From assembly GCA_903825285.1 (NCBI GenBank), contig CAIJZY010000017.1, forward strand, positions 1-64,000: a stretch of DNA of 64,000 bases, in the 5' to 3' direction. The position numbers and the translations under genes are program-made. Below, piece by piece: positions 56,354-64,000 of this stretch. The DNA comes from an uncultured Opitutia bacterium. Lineage in GTDB: Bacteria; Verrucomicrobiota; Verrucomicrobiia; Opitutales; Opitutaceae. A model generated the notes under the pieces. The model was not told the DNA's origin and did not search any database. It worked only from the letters and a program-made list of their open reading frames with translations. Every line of letters begins with the position of its first letter. Position 1 is the first letter of the stretch.

Positions 56354-57814
56354 GTGCGTCGCAAGTCGAAATCCTCCCTCTCGTCCTTCCGCTCCGCCAC
56401 TCGCCAGCTGCGGCGCCGACTCGGGTCCCGGGTCGTGCTGACCACGCCGGCCGCGCTGTTCGAGGCGTCGTTCGACAGCAGCAAGATCTCGTTCCCGCCC
56501 GCCGCCGTCATCCGGCCGCGCCGCGAGGAGGACATCGGCGTCGCGCTGACGCTGGCCAACCGGCACGGCGTGCCGGTCACGGTCCGCGGCCGGGGCACCA
56601 CGCTCATGGGCTCGGCCGCGCCGGTCCGCGGCGGCTGGGTCATCGACATGCTCCGGCTGAAGCGCCTCCACGTGGAGGTCGAGGCCGGCCTCATCATCGC
56701 GCAGGCCGGCGCCACGGTGGGCGACATCCAGCGGGCGGCCGCGGCGGAGGGCTGGTTCTATCCGCCCGATCCCTCCTCGAAGGAATACTGCACCATCGGC
56801 GGCAACATCGCCTGCAACGCCGGCGGCATGCACGGCGGCAAGTACGGCGTGACCCGCGACTTCGTCGTCGCCCTGCGCGGCTTCCTGCCCACGGGCGAGT
56901 ACGTGGAGTGGGGGACCGCGACGAAGAAATTCTCCGCCGGCTTCAACCTCCGCGACCTCTGGATCGGCAGCGAGGGCATGCTGGGCGTGGTCACGGGCGC
57001 GGTGCTGAAGCTCATCCCGCAGCCCGCGGCGCGCTGGACGCTGCTGACCTCCTTCCGTGACGAGACCGCGGCCCTGCAGGCGGCGCTGGCGCTGTTCCGC
57101 CAGCGGGTGCAGCCGGCGATCTGTGAGTTCCTCGACCGCGAGAGCGTGCTCTGCGCCGAGCGGGCGACGCAGACGACCGTGTTTCCCGGCCAGGCCGGCC
57201 GGCCGGTGATCCTGCTGGAGCTGGCGGGCAGCCCGGCGGAGCTGCGCGAGCAGAAGGCCGTGGTGCTGGCGTGGGCCAAGGCGCACGCGCACGGGTTCCG
57301 CGCCGCGCGCAGCCGCGCGGAGGCGGAGACGCTCTGGGCCGTGCGGCGCAAGTGCTCGGGCGCGATGTTCGAGCTCGGCGACGCCAAGCTGAACGAGGAC
57401 ATCGTGGTGCCGATGCGGAATTACGTGCGGTTCATCCGCTACCTCGCCGGCCTGAAGCGCCGCACCGGCCTGCCCATCCCGACCTTCGGGCACCTGGCCG
57501 ACGGCAACCTCCATGTGAACATCATGTACCACCGCGGGGTCCGCGCCGAGGCGCGCACGGCCGAGGCGGCGGTCGGCGACCTCATGCGCACCGTTGTCGC
57601 GCTCGGCGGCGCGATTTCCGGCGAGCACGGCATCGGGCTCGCCAAGACCCCGTTCCTGCGCCTGCAGCACCGGCCCGCGCAGGTGAAGGCCATGCGCGCC
57701 GTGAAGGACGCGCTCGACCCCAAGGGCATCCTCAATCCCGGTAAGATGTTCGACCCGGTCCGGATCTGGAAATATCCGAAGATCACCGTGCACCTGCCCT
57801 GGGACCACAAGTGA
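56354..57814 (+). CDS. FAD-linked oxidase, GlcD/D-lactate dehydrogenase-like
   Basis: 486 residues from a GTG start. The FAD-binding PCMH domain has PAAVIRPRREEDIGVALTLA, VTVRGRGTTLMGSA, PPDPSSKEYCTIGGNIACNAGGM and DLWIGSEGMLGVVTGAVLKL. The C-terminal FAD-oxidase domain ends FGHLADGNLHVNIMY ... GGAISGEHGIGLAKTPFL and LDPKGILNPGKMF. This is the layout of glycolate oxidase GlcD and D-lactate or D-2-hydroxyacid dehydrogenases. No GlcE or GlcF partner is adjacent, so a single-subunit D-2-hydroxyacid dehydrogenase is as likely. Confidence 0.9.
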   Translation: MRRKSKSSLSSFRSATRQLRRRLGSRVVLTTPAALFEASFDSSKISFPPAAVIRPRREEDIGVALTLANRHGVPVTVRGRGTTLMGSAAPVRGGWVIDMLRLKRLHVEVEAGLIIAQAGATVGDIQRAAAAEGWFYPPDPSSKEYCTIGGNIACNAGGMHGGKYGVTRDFVVALRGFLPTGEYVEWGTATKKFSAGFNLRDLWIGSEGMLGVVTGAVLKLIPQPAARWTLLTSFRDETAALQAALALFRQRVQPAICEFLDRESVLCAERATQTTVFPGQAGRPVILLELAGSPAELREQKAVVLAWAKAHAHGFRAARSRAEAETLWAVRRKCSGAMFELGDAKLNEDIVVPMRNYVRFIRYLAGLKRRTGLPIPTFGHLADGNLHVNIMYHRGVRAEARTAEAAVGDLMRTVVALGGAISGEHGIGLAKTPFLRLQHRPAQVKAMRAVKDALDPKGILNPGKMFDPVRIWKYPKITVHLPWDHK

Positions 57815-57839
57815 TCCCGCGACCGCGCCGGCCTCCCTC

Positions 57840-59042
57840 ATGAAGCGCCTTCCCTTCGCCTCGCTCGGCGGCCTCCTGTTGTCCCTGTTGGCCGCGGCCT
57901 CGTCGGGTGCCGCCGCGCCGAGGCGGCTGCCCTATGCGCGGGCGGAGTTCATCGTGCCGCCGGCCGTGGTGATTCCCCATGCCCGCGACCGCGTGTTCAT
58001 CGGCCCGGGCACGGTCCAGCTCGCCAACGGCAGCCTGCTGCTGCTCGCGCCCTGGGGCAGCGCGCCGGCGCTGTTTGAGGAGCTCCATGGGACCTATCCG
58101 CTGCCGCATTTCTACCGCAGCACCGACCGCGGCCGAACCTGGCAGGAGTGCGAGCGCATCGCGATGGACTGGAACCTCACCGGCACCCTCAACAACGGCG
58201 GCATCTCCTTCCTGCGGCTGCGCGACGGCCGCCTTGCCCTCGCGGCCCACCGCTACGTGCCGGACAACAAGGGCGGCGGGCTGCCCGTGATCTCGTTCTC
58301 GTCCAACGAGGGCCTGTCCTGGACCCCGGCCCGGATCGTCGGACGCGAAGTCGCGCCCGACGACGGCTGGTACGTGATGAACGACCGCCTCATCCAGCTC
58401 CGCAGCGGCCGGCTCCTCCTCGCCGCGGCGCATGCCGTATCCGGCAGCGGTCCGGAGGGCGACCTCGCGGAGGCCGGCTGCTTCTATAGCGACGACGCCG
58501 GGGCGACCTGGCGGCACTCCAATCTCGTCCGTCCGCTCGGCGCGCTGCGCGGCTTCGCGGAGCCCTGCGTGGCGGAACTCCCTGATGGCGGCGTCCTGCT
58601 GCTCGGCCGCTCGGGCACGGGCTTCCTCGTGGAATCGCGTTCCACCGACGACGGCGCCACCTGGTCGCCGCCCGAGAACACCGCGCTTCCTTCGCCCTGC
58701 ACCTCGCTCACGCTCAAGACCCTTCCCGACGGCCGGCTGATCGTTTTCTACAACCACGCGAAGCCCGACGCGCCCGGGAGCCTTTTCCCGCGCTGCCCGC
58801 TGGTCTACGCCGTGTCGGCCGACGGCCGCCGGTGGGGCGCTCCGGTGATCGTGGACGACGAGGGCTGGAGTCCCGCGGTCCCGACGCGCGAGAACATCTA
58901 CCCGTCGGTCTGCTTCCTCGACGAGGGCATGCTGGTGGTGTGGTCCACGCACTTCTCCACCTCCGGCCAGAAGCGCCGCAGCCTGGAGCAGAACCTCATC
59001 GGCGGCGGCAAGCGCGCGATCCTGCGCTATCCGGCGAAGTGA
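57840..59042 (+). CDS. Secreted sialidase-like (BNR repeat) protein
   Basis: 400 residues with a signal peptide (LGGLLLSLLAAASSGAAA). Asp-box repeats of the S-x-D-x-G-x-T-W type are clear: YRSTDRGRTWQ, FSSNEGLSWTP, YSDDAGATWRH and RSTDDGATWSP. They form a six-bladed propeller as in exo-sialidases. The Arg triad of true sialidases cannot be assigned with certainty, so it may act on another sugar. It follows the GlcD-like gene by 25 bases. Confidence 0.75.
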   Translation: MKRLPFASLGGLLLSLLAAASSGAAAPRRLPYARAEFIVPPAVVIPHARDRVFIGPGTVQLANGSLLLLAPWGSAPALFEELHGTYPLPHFYRSTDRGRTWQECERIAMDWNLTGTLNNGGISFLRLRDGRLALAAHRYVPDNKGGGLPVISFSSNEGLSWTPARIVGREVAPDDGWYVMNDRLIQLRSGRLLLAAAHAVSGSGPEGDLAEAGCFYSDDAGATWRHSNLVRPLGALRGFAEPCVAELPDGGVLLLGRSGTGFLVESRSTDDGATWSPPENTALPSPCTSLTLKTLPDGRLIVFYNHAKPDAPGSLFPRCPLVYAVSADGRRWGAPVIVDDEGWSPAVPTRENIYPSVCFLDEGMLVVWSTHFSTSGQKRRSLEQNLIGGGKRAILRYPAK

Positions 59043-59055
59043 CCCTTTTCCCGCC

Positions 59056-59481
59056 ATGCCCGCGTCCATGCTCATCCGTCCCTACCGTCCCGCCGACGAA
59101 TCCGCCGTCCTCGCGCTCTGGCGCGAGTGCGCGCTGCTGCGCTGGAGCGACCCGCGCAAGGACATCGCCCGGAAGCTCAAGGTGAACCCCGAGTGGTTCC
59201 TCGTCGGCGAGATCGACGGCCGGCTGATGGCGACCTGCATGCTCGGCTACGAGGGTCACCGGGCCTGGATCAACTTCCTCGCCGTCGCGCCGGCGCACCA
59301 GCGGGGCGGCTACGGCCGCCAGCTGATGGCCGAGGCCGAGCGCCTGATGCGGGCGGTGGGCTGCGCCAAGATCAACCTCCAGGTGCGCGCCTCGAACGCC
59401 AAGGTGATCGCGTTCTACGAGCGGCTCGGCTTCGCCATCGACGAGCTGCACTGCATGGGCAAGCGGCTCGAGCAGGACTGA
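59056..59481 (+). CDS. GNAT-family acetyltransferase (YpeA-like)
   Basis: 141 residues with the GNAT fold: IRPYRPADESAVLALWREC at the start, the central strand AWINFLAVAPAHQRGGYGRQLM carrying the acetyl-CoA motif Q-R-G-G-Y-G, and NAKVIAFYERLGF near the end. The size and YERLGF block resemble the YpeA/RimI-like subgroup. Substrate unknown. It is the last gene of a likely transcript with the sialidase-like gene (13-base gap). Confidence 0.85.
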   Translation: MPASMLIRPYRPADESAVLALWRECALLRWSDPRKDIARKLKVNPEWFLVGEIDGRLMATCMLGYEGHRAWINFLAVAPAHQRGGYGRQLMAEAERLMRAVGCAKINLQVRASNAKVIAFYERLGFAIDELHCMGKRLEQD

Positions 59482-59484
59482 GGA

Positions 59485-59514
59485 GGAACCGCTAATTTGC
59501 GCTCATCCTCGCTA
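59485..59514. repeat. Dispersed 30-base repeat, copy 2 (GGAACCGCTAAT type)
   Basis: It matches 28663-28692 at 26 of 30 positions and lies three bases after the GNAT stop, upstream of smc. Confidence 0.75.
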
Positions 59515-59627
59515 ATCTCGAGGCGGGTGGGGCGGTGGAGGGGGTTGGGGCGGTTGGCGAGCGAAAAACAGGGCTCTCACTTTCCGTTTGCCCGCGCTCG
59601 CGCGGCCCGCTCACACTGCGTGCTTTC

Positions 59628-62600
59628 ATGTATCTCAAGGCGCTAAAACTGCACGGTTTCAAGTCCTTCGCCGATGCCACCACCCTCCGATTTGAACCCG
59701 GCGTGACCGCCGTCGTCGGCCCCAACGGCTGCGGCAAGTCGAACATCGCGGACGCCATCCGCTGGGTGCTCGGCGAGCAGAGCGCGAAGGCGCTGCGCGG
59801 CGGCAAGATGCAGGACGTGATCTTCGAGGGCGCCGACACGCGCAAGGCCTCGCAGCTGTGCGAGGTGTCGCTGCTCCTGACCGAGTGCGAGAAGCAGCTG
59901 GGCAGCGAGTTTCACGAGATCGAGATCACCCGCCGCGTGCACCGTGACGGCCAGAGCGAGTACGCCTTCAACGGCCAGACCTGCCGGCTGAAGGACATCC
60001 AGAAGCTTTTCATGGACACCGGCGTCGGCCGGACCAGCTACTCGATCATGGCGCAGGGCCAGATCGACCAGATCCTGTCGTCCAAGCCCGAGGAGCGCCG
60101 CGCCGTGTTCGAGGAGGCCGCGGGCATCACCAAGTACAAGTCCGCCCGCCGCGAGGCCCTGAACAAGCTTGCGCTGACCGAGCAGAACCTGGCACGCGTC
60201 GCGGACGTCGTGGCCGAGGTCACCCGCCAGATCGGCAGCCTTCGCCGCCAGGCCGCGAAGGCCATGCGCTTCAAGCGGCTCAGCTTCCGCCTCCGCCACC
60301 TCAGCCTCGCCTGGAGCAGTCGCCAGCACGCGCAGCTGACCGCGGCGCTGATCGATTTGGAAACCAAGGTCGCGGCGCTGCGCGCCGAGGCCGACACCCG
60401 CCGCACGGGGCTGGAGGCGCGGCAGATCGAGCTGGAAACCAAGAAGTCGGGCCGCAGCCGGCTCAACCAGCGCGTCCAGGACGCCCAGCAGGCGGTGTTC
60501 GACCTCCGCTCCCAGAAGGAGGCGGCGGAGAACCAGGCCAATCTCGCGCAGATCCGGCGCACCGGGCTCGAGGACCGGCTCGGCTCCTCCCGCGACAATC
60601 TCGGGGAAATCGAGATGCAGCTCCGCGAGGTGTCCGCGCAGGTGGACACCGGGGCGCAGGACAAGCAGATGCAGCTGGGCCTCCTCGGCAGCAGCGACGC
60701 GGTCTTCCAGCAGCGCAACCGCGAGCTCGGCATCGCCGAGGGCGAGCTGAGCCGGCTCGAGCAGGAGCTGCAGCAGGCGAAGTTCGAGCTGCTCCAGCTC
60801 GAGAGCACCGTCGCCCGCCTCCGCACCGACTGTTCCGGCTACGAGGTGGACCAGAAGACCAGCGCGCACCGGCACGATGCCGTGGCGCAGGAGATCGCCC
60901 AGGTGCGCGAGCAGCACGCCGCCGCCGCCGCGACCGCCACCGAGCTCGGCGCGCGCGTGGAAGCGGCCCTGGCCGAGAAGTCGCGCACGCACAACGAGGC
61001 GACCGCGGCCCAGCAGGCCATCACCGACCTCACCCGCGAGTTCCGCGACGCGCAGCGCAAGCTGCAGGACATCGACCGCCAGCTGGCGCAGCGCACGGCG
61101 CGGCTCCGGCTGCTCCAGCAGCTGCAGGAGAAGTGGGAAGGCTTCGGCGAGGGCGCCAAGGCCGTCCTGCAGGGCCGGCTCGACGCCGCGCTCGCCGGCG
61201 CGAAGGTCACCCCCATCACCCACGGGCTCGAGCTCCGGCCGGAGTTCGGCAAGGCCGTCGAGGCGATCCTTGGCGCCGCGGCCGAGGCCATCAGCGTCAG
61301 CGACCTCGCCACCGCCCAGCGCATCCTCGCCCAGCTCGAGCAGGAGCAGATCGGCTCCGCCGTGCTGCGGATTGCGGACTGCGGCTTCCGGGGCGGCGAC
61401 CGCACCGACCTGCCCGCTGGGCTCGTGCCGGCGCTGTCGGCGCTGCGCGACGTGGACGCGGGCCATCCCGCGGCCGGCGTGCTCGGCGAGTGCTTCATTG
61501 CCGACGACCTCGGGACGTTCCTGCAGTTCTGGCAGGCGAACCCCGGCTTCAGCTTCCTCGCCGTCGCGACCCGCAAGGGCGACCTGGTGGACCGGCGCGG
61601 CCTGGTCTACGGCGGCCACCACAGCGCGCGGAAATCCTCGAACAGCATTGTCCAGCGCGAGATTGACCTGCGCGAGACGGCGCGGGGCCAGGCCGACGAC
61701 CAGCGCCTCCATGACGAGCAGAAGGCCGTAATTGACGGCCTGGGCACCAAGCTGGCCACGGCCGAGCAGGCCCTGGAGCAGCGTCGCGCCGAGGTGCTGG
61801 CGGTGACGCAGACCGTCGCCGCGGCGCAGGCCGAGCACCGCAACGCGCAGCGCGCGCAGGAGGACGTCGGCAACCGGCTCCGCCGGATGGAGGCCGAGCT
61901 GGTTTCACTCGAGCAGACCCGCAATGAATCGCACGCCCGCTGGGAAAAGGCGCAGGCCGGCCTCACGCAGGCCACCACCGCCGCCGAGGCGCAGCGCGGC
62001 CGGATCCAGCAGCTGGAGACCCGCCTGACGGAAATCCGCACCGACCGGGACGTGAAGCGCGAGTCGCTCGCGCAGGCGCGCCTGGAGCTGGCGGAGCGCC
62101 GCCAGAAGGTCGAGGTCCTCGACCGCGGCCTGACGGAGATGGAGAAGCGCCGGCTGCAGCTCGACGACCTGCTCGTCCAGCGCCAGCAGGAGATCGAGAC
62201 CTGGACCACGCAGATCGCCGACCTCGAGCGCGAGGCCGCGGCGCAGCGTGCCCGGGGCGCCCAGATCGGCGACACGCTCGGCGTGGCGCAGGAGCAGGTG
62301 GAGCAGGCGCGGGTCGAGCTGCTCGGCGTCGAGCAGGAGATCTCCGCCCTCGAGTCCGCGCAGAGCTCGCTGCACCAGCAGTCCGAGGCCGCGCACGACG
62401 AATTGAGCGTCCACGAGGTGAAGCTCGCCGAGACCCGCCAGCGCGCGCTGTTCCTGGCCGAGGAGGTCACGCGCGAGTTCCAGTCCGACATCGCCGCCCT
62501 CGACTGGAAGCAGCTGCTGTGGCACGCCGACGACGAGCCCGAGGGCGTGAAGCCGCTCGACCTCGACGAGGAGGAGGACGAGTCGGCGCCGAAATCGGCG

Positions 62601-63437
62601 GAGGCCGGGGCGCCGCCCGAGGCGACCGCCGAGGCCAAGCCGAAGCGCCGCAGGAAATCCAAGGAGAAGGGCGAGGCGACGGAGGCCGACCTGGCCGCGC
62701 TGGACGCCACGAACTGGGACGAGGTCAAGGCGGAGGCCGACGCGCTCCGCGCGCGCCTGAACAACATGGGCGCGGTGAACCTCGTGGCCATCGAGGAGTA
62801 TGCCGAGCTCAAGCAGCGGCACGACTTCCTCACGGCCCAGTGCAACGACCTGACGACCGCGAAGGCGGAGCTGCTCAAGGCGATCGAGGAGATCAACCTC
62901 ACGTCGCAGCAGCAGTTCGAGGTGACCTTCCAGCAGATCCAGAAGAACTTCGCGTACACCTTCGAGACCCTCTTCGGCGGCGGCCGGGCGGCGCTCGAGC
63001 TCATCGTCGCCGAGGACATCCTGGAGAGCGGCATCGAGATCGTCGCGCAGCCCCCCGGCACGAAGCTCAAGAGCATCACGCTGCTCTCCGGCGGCCAGAA
63101 GACCCTCACGGCCGTGGCGCTGCTGTTCGCGCTCTACATGGTCAAGCCCTCGCCGTTCTGCTTGCTCGACGAGCTGGACGCGCCGCTGGACGAGTCGAAC
63201 ATCGGCCGCTTCACGGACCTCCTCCGGAAGTTCGTCAGCGAGTCCCAGTTCATCATCATCACGCACAACAAGCGCACCGTCTCGGCGGCCAGCGCGATCT
63301 ATGGCGTGACGATGGAGGAGCGCGGCGTCTCGAAGACCGTCTCGATGCGCTTCAACCACGAGCGCGGCGAGGCCGAGGCGGCCCACGCCCCGAACCTCGC
63401 GGAGTCGGTCGCCGCGGCTAAGCCCGCGGCGGTCTAG
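59628..63437 (+). CDS. smc: Chromosome segregation ATPase SMC
   Basis: 1269 residues from the ATG at 59628 (MYLKALKLHGFKSFADAT), the canonical start; the frame is open upstream without protein-like sequence. Walker A GPNGCGKSN lies in AVVGPNGCGKSNIADAIRW, followed by MAQGQIDQILSSKPEERRA. Long coiled coils flank a hinge near residues 500-660. The C-terminal head has the LLSGGQKTLTAVALLFALY signature and Walker B FCLLDELDAPLDESN. A highly charged segment of about 65 residues (Asp/Glu-rich then Lys/Arg-rich, about 968-1035) sits in the second coiled-coil arm. It condenses the chromosome with ScpA and ScpB, which are not here. Confidence 0.96.
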   Translation: MYLKALKLHGFKSFADATTLRFEPGVTAVVGPNGCGKSNIADAIRWVLGEQSAKALRGGKMQDVIFEGADTRKASQLCEVSLLLTECEKQLGSEFHEIEITRRVHRDGQSEYAFNGQTCRLKDIQKLFMDTGVGRTSYSIMAQGQIDQILSSKPEERRAVFEEAAGITKYKSARREALNKLALTEQNLARVADVVAEVTRQIGSLRRQAAKAMRFKRLSFRLRHLSLAWSSRQHAQLTAALIDLETKVAALRAEADTRRTGLEARQIELETKKSGRSRLNQRVQDAQQAVFDLRSQKEAAENQANLAQIRRTGLEDRLGSSRDNLGEIEMQLREVSAQVDTGAQDKQMQLGLLGSSDAVFQQRNRELGIAEGELSRLEQELQQAKFELLQLESTVARLRTDCSGYEVDQKTSAHRHDAVAQEIAQVREQHAAAAATATELGARVEAALAEKSRTHNEATAAQQAITDLTREFRDAQRKLQDIDRQLAQRTARLRLLQQLQEKWEGFGEGAKAVLQGRLDAALAGAKVTPITHGLELRPEFGKAVEAILGAAAEAISVSDLATAQRILAQLEQEQIGSAVLRIADCGFRGGDRTDLPAGLVPALSALRDVDAGHPAAGVLGECFIADDLGTFLQFWQANPGFSFLAVATRKGDLVDRRGLVYGGHHSARKSSNSIVQREIDLRETARGQADDQRLHDEQKAVIDGLGTKLATAEQALEQRRAEVLAVTQTVAAAQAEHRNAQRAQEDVGNRLRRMEAELVSLEQTRNESHARWEKAQAGLTQATTAAEAQRGRIQQLETRLTEIRTDRDVKRESLAQARLELAERRQKVEVLDRGLTEMEKRRLQLDDLLVQRQQEIETWTTQIADLEREAAAQRARGAQIGDTLGVAQEQVEQARVELLGVEQEISALESAQSSLHQQSEAAHDELSVHEVKLAETRQRALFLAEEVTREFQSDIAALDWKQLLWHADDEPEGVKPLDLDEEEDESAPKSAEAGAPPEATAEAKPKRRRKSKEKGEATEADLAALDATNWDEVKAEADALRARLNNMGAVNLVAIEEYAELKQRHDFLTAQCNDLTTAKAELLKAIEEINLTSQQQFEVTFQQIQKNFAYTFETLFGGGRAALELIVAEDILESGIEIVAQPPGTKLKSITLLSGGQKTLTAVALLFALYMVKPSPFCLLDELDAPLDESNIGRFTDLLRKFVSESQFIIITHNKRTVSAASAIYGVTMEERGVSKTVSMRFNHERGEAEAAHAPNLAESVAAAKPAAV

Positions 63438-63459
63438 CCGACCGGCCCGGCCGGTCGGC
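63437..63459. terminator. GC-rich hairpin after smc
   Basis: GCCGACCGGCC and GGCCGGTCGGC are perfect 11-base arms around one base, starting at the last base of the smc stop. No T run follows, so it may be a weak or factor-assisted terminator between the convergent genes. Confidence 0.45.
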
Positions 63460-63512
63460 GCAGTTCGGGTTTCGCCGTTCGCAGCTCGACTGGTCGCCTG
63501 ACCTGGCGGCGG

Positions 63513-63947
63513 CTACTGCGCCTTCGCCTCGGTGTGCGCGAAGAGCAGCCATTGGCCGCCGGTGCAGCGCCACACGCTCAGGGCCCAGTAGTCGCCCGAG
63601 AATTCGGCGCCGCCGAAGTCACCCTTCACCGTGACTTTATAGGTGAGCAACTGGGTGTGCTCATCGAGCTGCCGGCTCACGATGCTGCCCAGGGCAAAGC
63701 TGCGCAGGTGTTCCTGGCGGACGGCATCGATTTCAGCGGCGCGCGAATGAACGCCGTCGCCGTAGACGCCGGAGTAGGTGGCATCGAGAAACGCGGCGAA
63801 CACGTCAGGCTTCGTGTCCTTGGCCGCCTGCCACACGGCCAATTCCCGCAGGACCATGGCGTCGGGCGCAGCGGCGGGTGGCGCGGCGAAGCAGGTGACG
63901 GTCAACCGCAAGGCACTTCCGAGCACGATGGATTTTAGTTTTAGCAT
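63513..63947 (-). CDS. Secreted NTF2-like (DUF4440/SnoaL-type) protein
   Basis: 144 residues. The N-terminus MLKLKSIVLGSALRLTVTCFAAP resembles a signal peptide with cleavage near 22. The body fits the NTF2-like cone fold: a first helix with ELAVWQAAKDTKPDVFAAFLD, then strands SRQLDEHTQLLTYKVTVKGDFGG and YWALSVWRCTGGQWLLFAHTEAKAQ. Such small proteins bind ligands or act as enzymes; no catalytic set can be named. It converges on smc. The last 50 bases of the window hold no recognised gene. Confidence 0.7.
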   Translation of the reverse strand: MLKLKSIVLGSALRLTVTCFAAPPAAAPDAMVLRELAVWQAAKDTKPDVFAAFLDATYSGVYGDGVHSRAAEIDAVRQEHLRSFALGSIVSRQLDEHTQLLTYKVTVKGDFGGAEFSGDYWALSVWRCTGGQWLLFAHTEAKAQ

Positions 63948-64000
63948 GGGGGATTAGGTTCACTTGGACAAAGGTGCCTGCCGTCTCCAACCGCCGAGCG

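Noticed and set aside
59643-63386. Two long minus-strand frames opposite smc (59643-61838 and 61905-63386)
   Set aside because: No recognisable domains; their composition is the antisense of the coiled-coil codons.

Overview
The window is about 64 kb of GC-rich, densely coding bacterial chromosome with few gaps and many 4-base ATGA/GTGA start-stop overlaps. The gene content suggests Verrucomicrobiota, most likely the Opitutales/Opitutaceae. Pointers are the infB-rbfA-DHH-truB-ribF run, several secreted polysaccharide-degrading enzymes, a single-chain ResB-CcsA cytochrome c assembly protein, AsmA-like envelope proteins, and palindromic repeats in many of the longer intergenic gaps. This assignment comes from gene content and style; no 16S rRNA gene is present.

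Layout. 1-3.3 kb: translation and RNA-modification operon (3' end of infB, rbfA, nanoRNase-like DHH gene, truB, ribF). 3.3-7.4 kb (minus): a two-gene polysaccharide operon (six-hairpin glycosidase-like protein, Tat-exported heparinase II/III-like lyase). 7.6-13.7 kb (minus): a signalling operon with a CheB-CheR-PAS protein, a three-PAS histidine kinase and a chimeric PAS fragment. 14.2-17.5 kb: remains of an integrative and mobilisable element beside tRNA-Val(GAC), holding a relaxase-like gene, a MobC-like gene, a decapitated Sel1 gene, an excisionase-like fragment and a tyrosine recombinase. 17.6-24.3 kb: retropepsin-like protease, recN, cytochrome c biogenesis. 24.4-27.4 kb: pxpB-pxpC-pxpA-pcp, a complete route from N-terminal pyroglutamate to glutamate. 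27.5-31.3 kb: ychF, rpsP, trmD, rplS (no rimM). 31.6-33.6 kb: transketolase. 33.8-40.1 kb: marR and a tripartite RND pump behind a 22-bp palindromic operator. 40.2-47.1 kb: AsmA-like protein and a polyamine ABC importer in the order potC-D-B-A. 47.3-49.0 kb: an ABC-type ATPase translationally coupled to a TOPRIM-like protein, the best candidate here for an uncharacterised two-gene system. 49.0-59.5 kb: acyltransferase/acyl-ACP synthetase fusion, GH2 glycosidase, TPR protein, KDG-kinase-like gene, GlcD-like oxidase, sialidase-like protein, GNAT. 59.6-63.9 kb: smc and a small secreted NTF2-like protein.

How the genes fit together. Housekeeping blocks (translation, RNA modification, chromosome maintenance, cytochrome c assembly) alternate with carbohydrate-scavenging genes. 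The polysaccharide lyase, glycosidases, sialidase-like protein and KDG kinase fit a bacterium feeding on acidic glycans, and the pcp-pxp operon recovers glutamate from peptides. At least seven repeat families lie between genes, mainly at operon ends. The only clear signs of horizontal transfer are in the tRNA-Val region.
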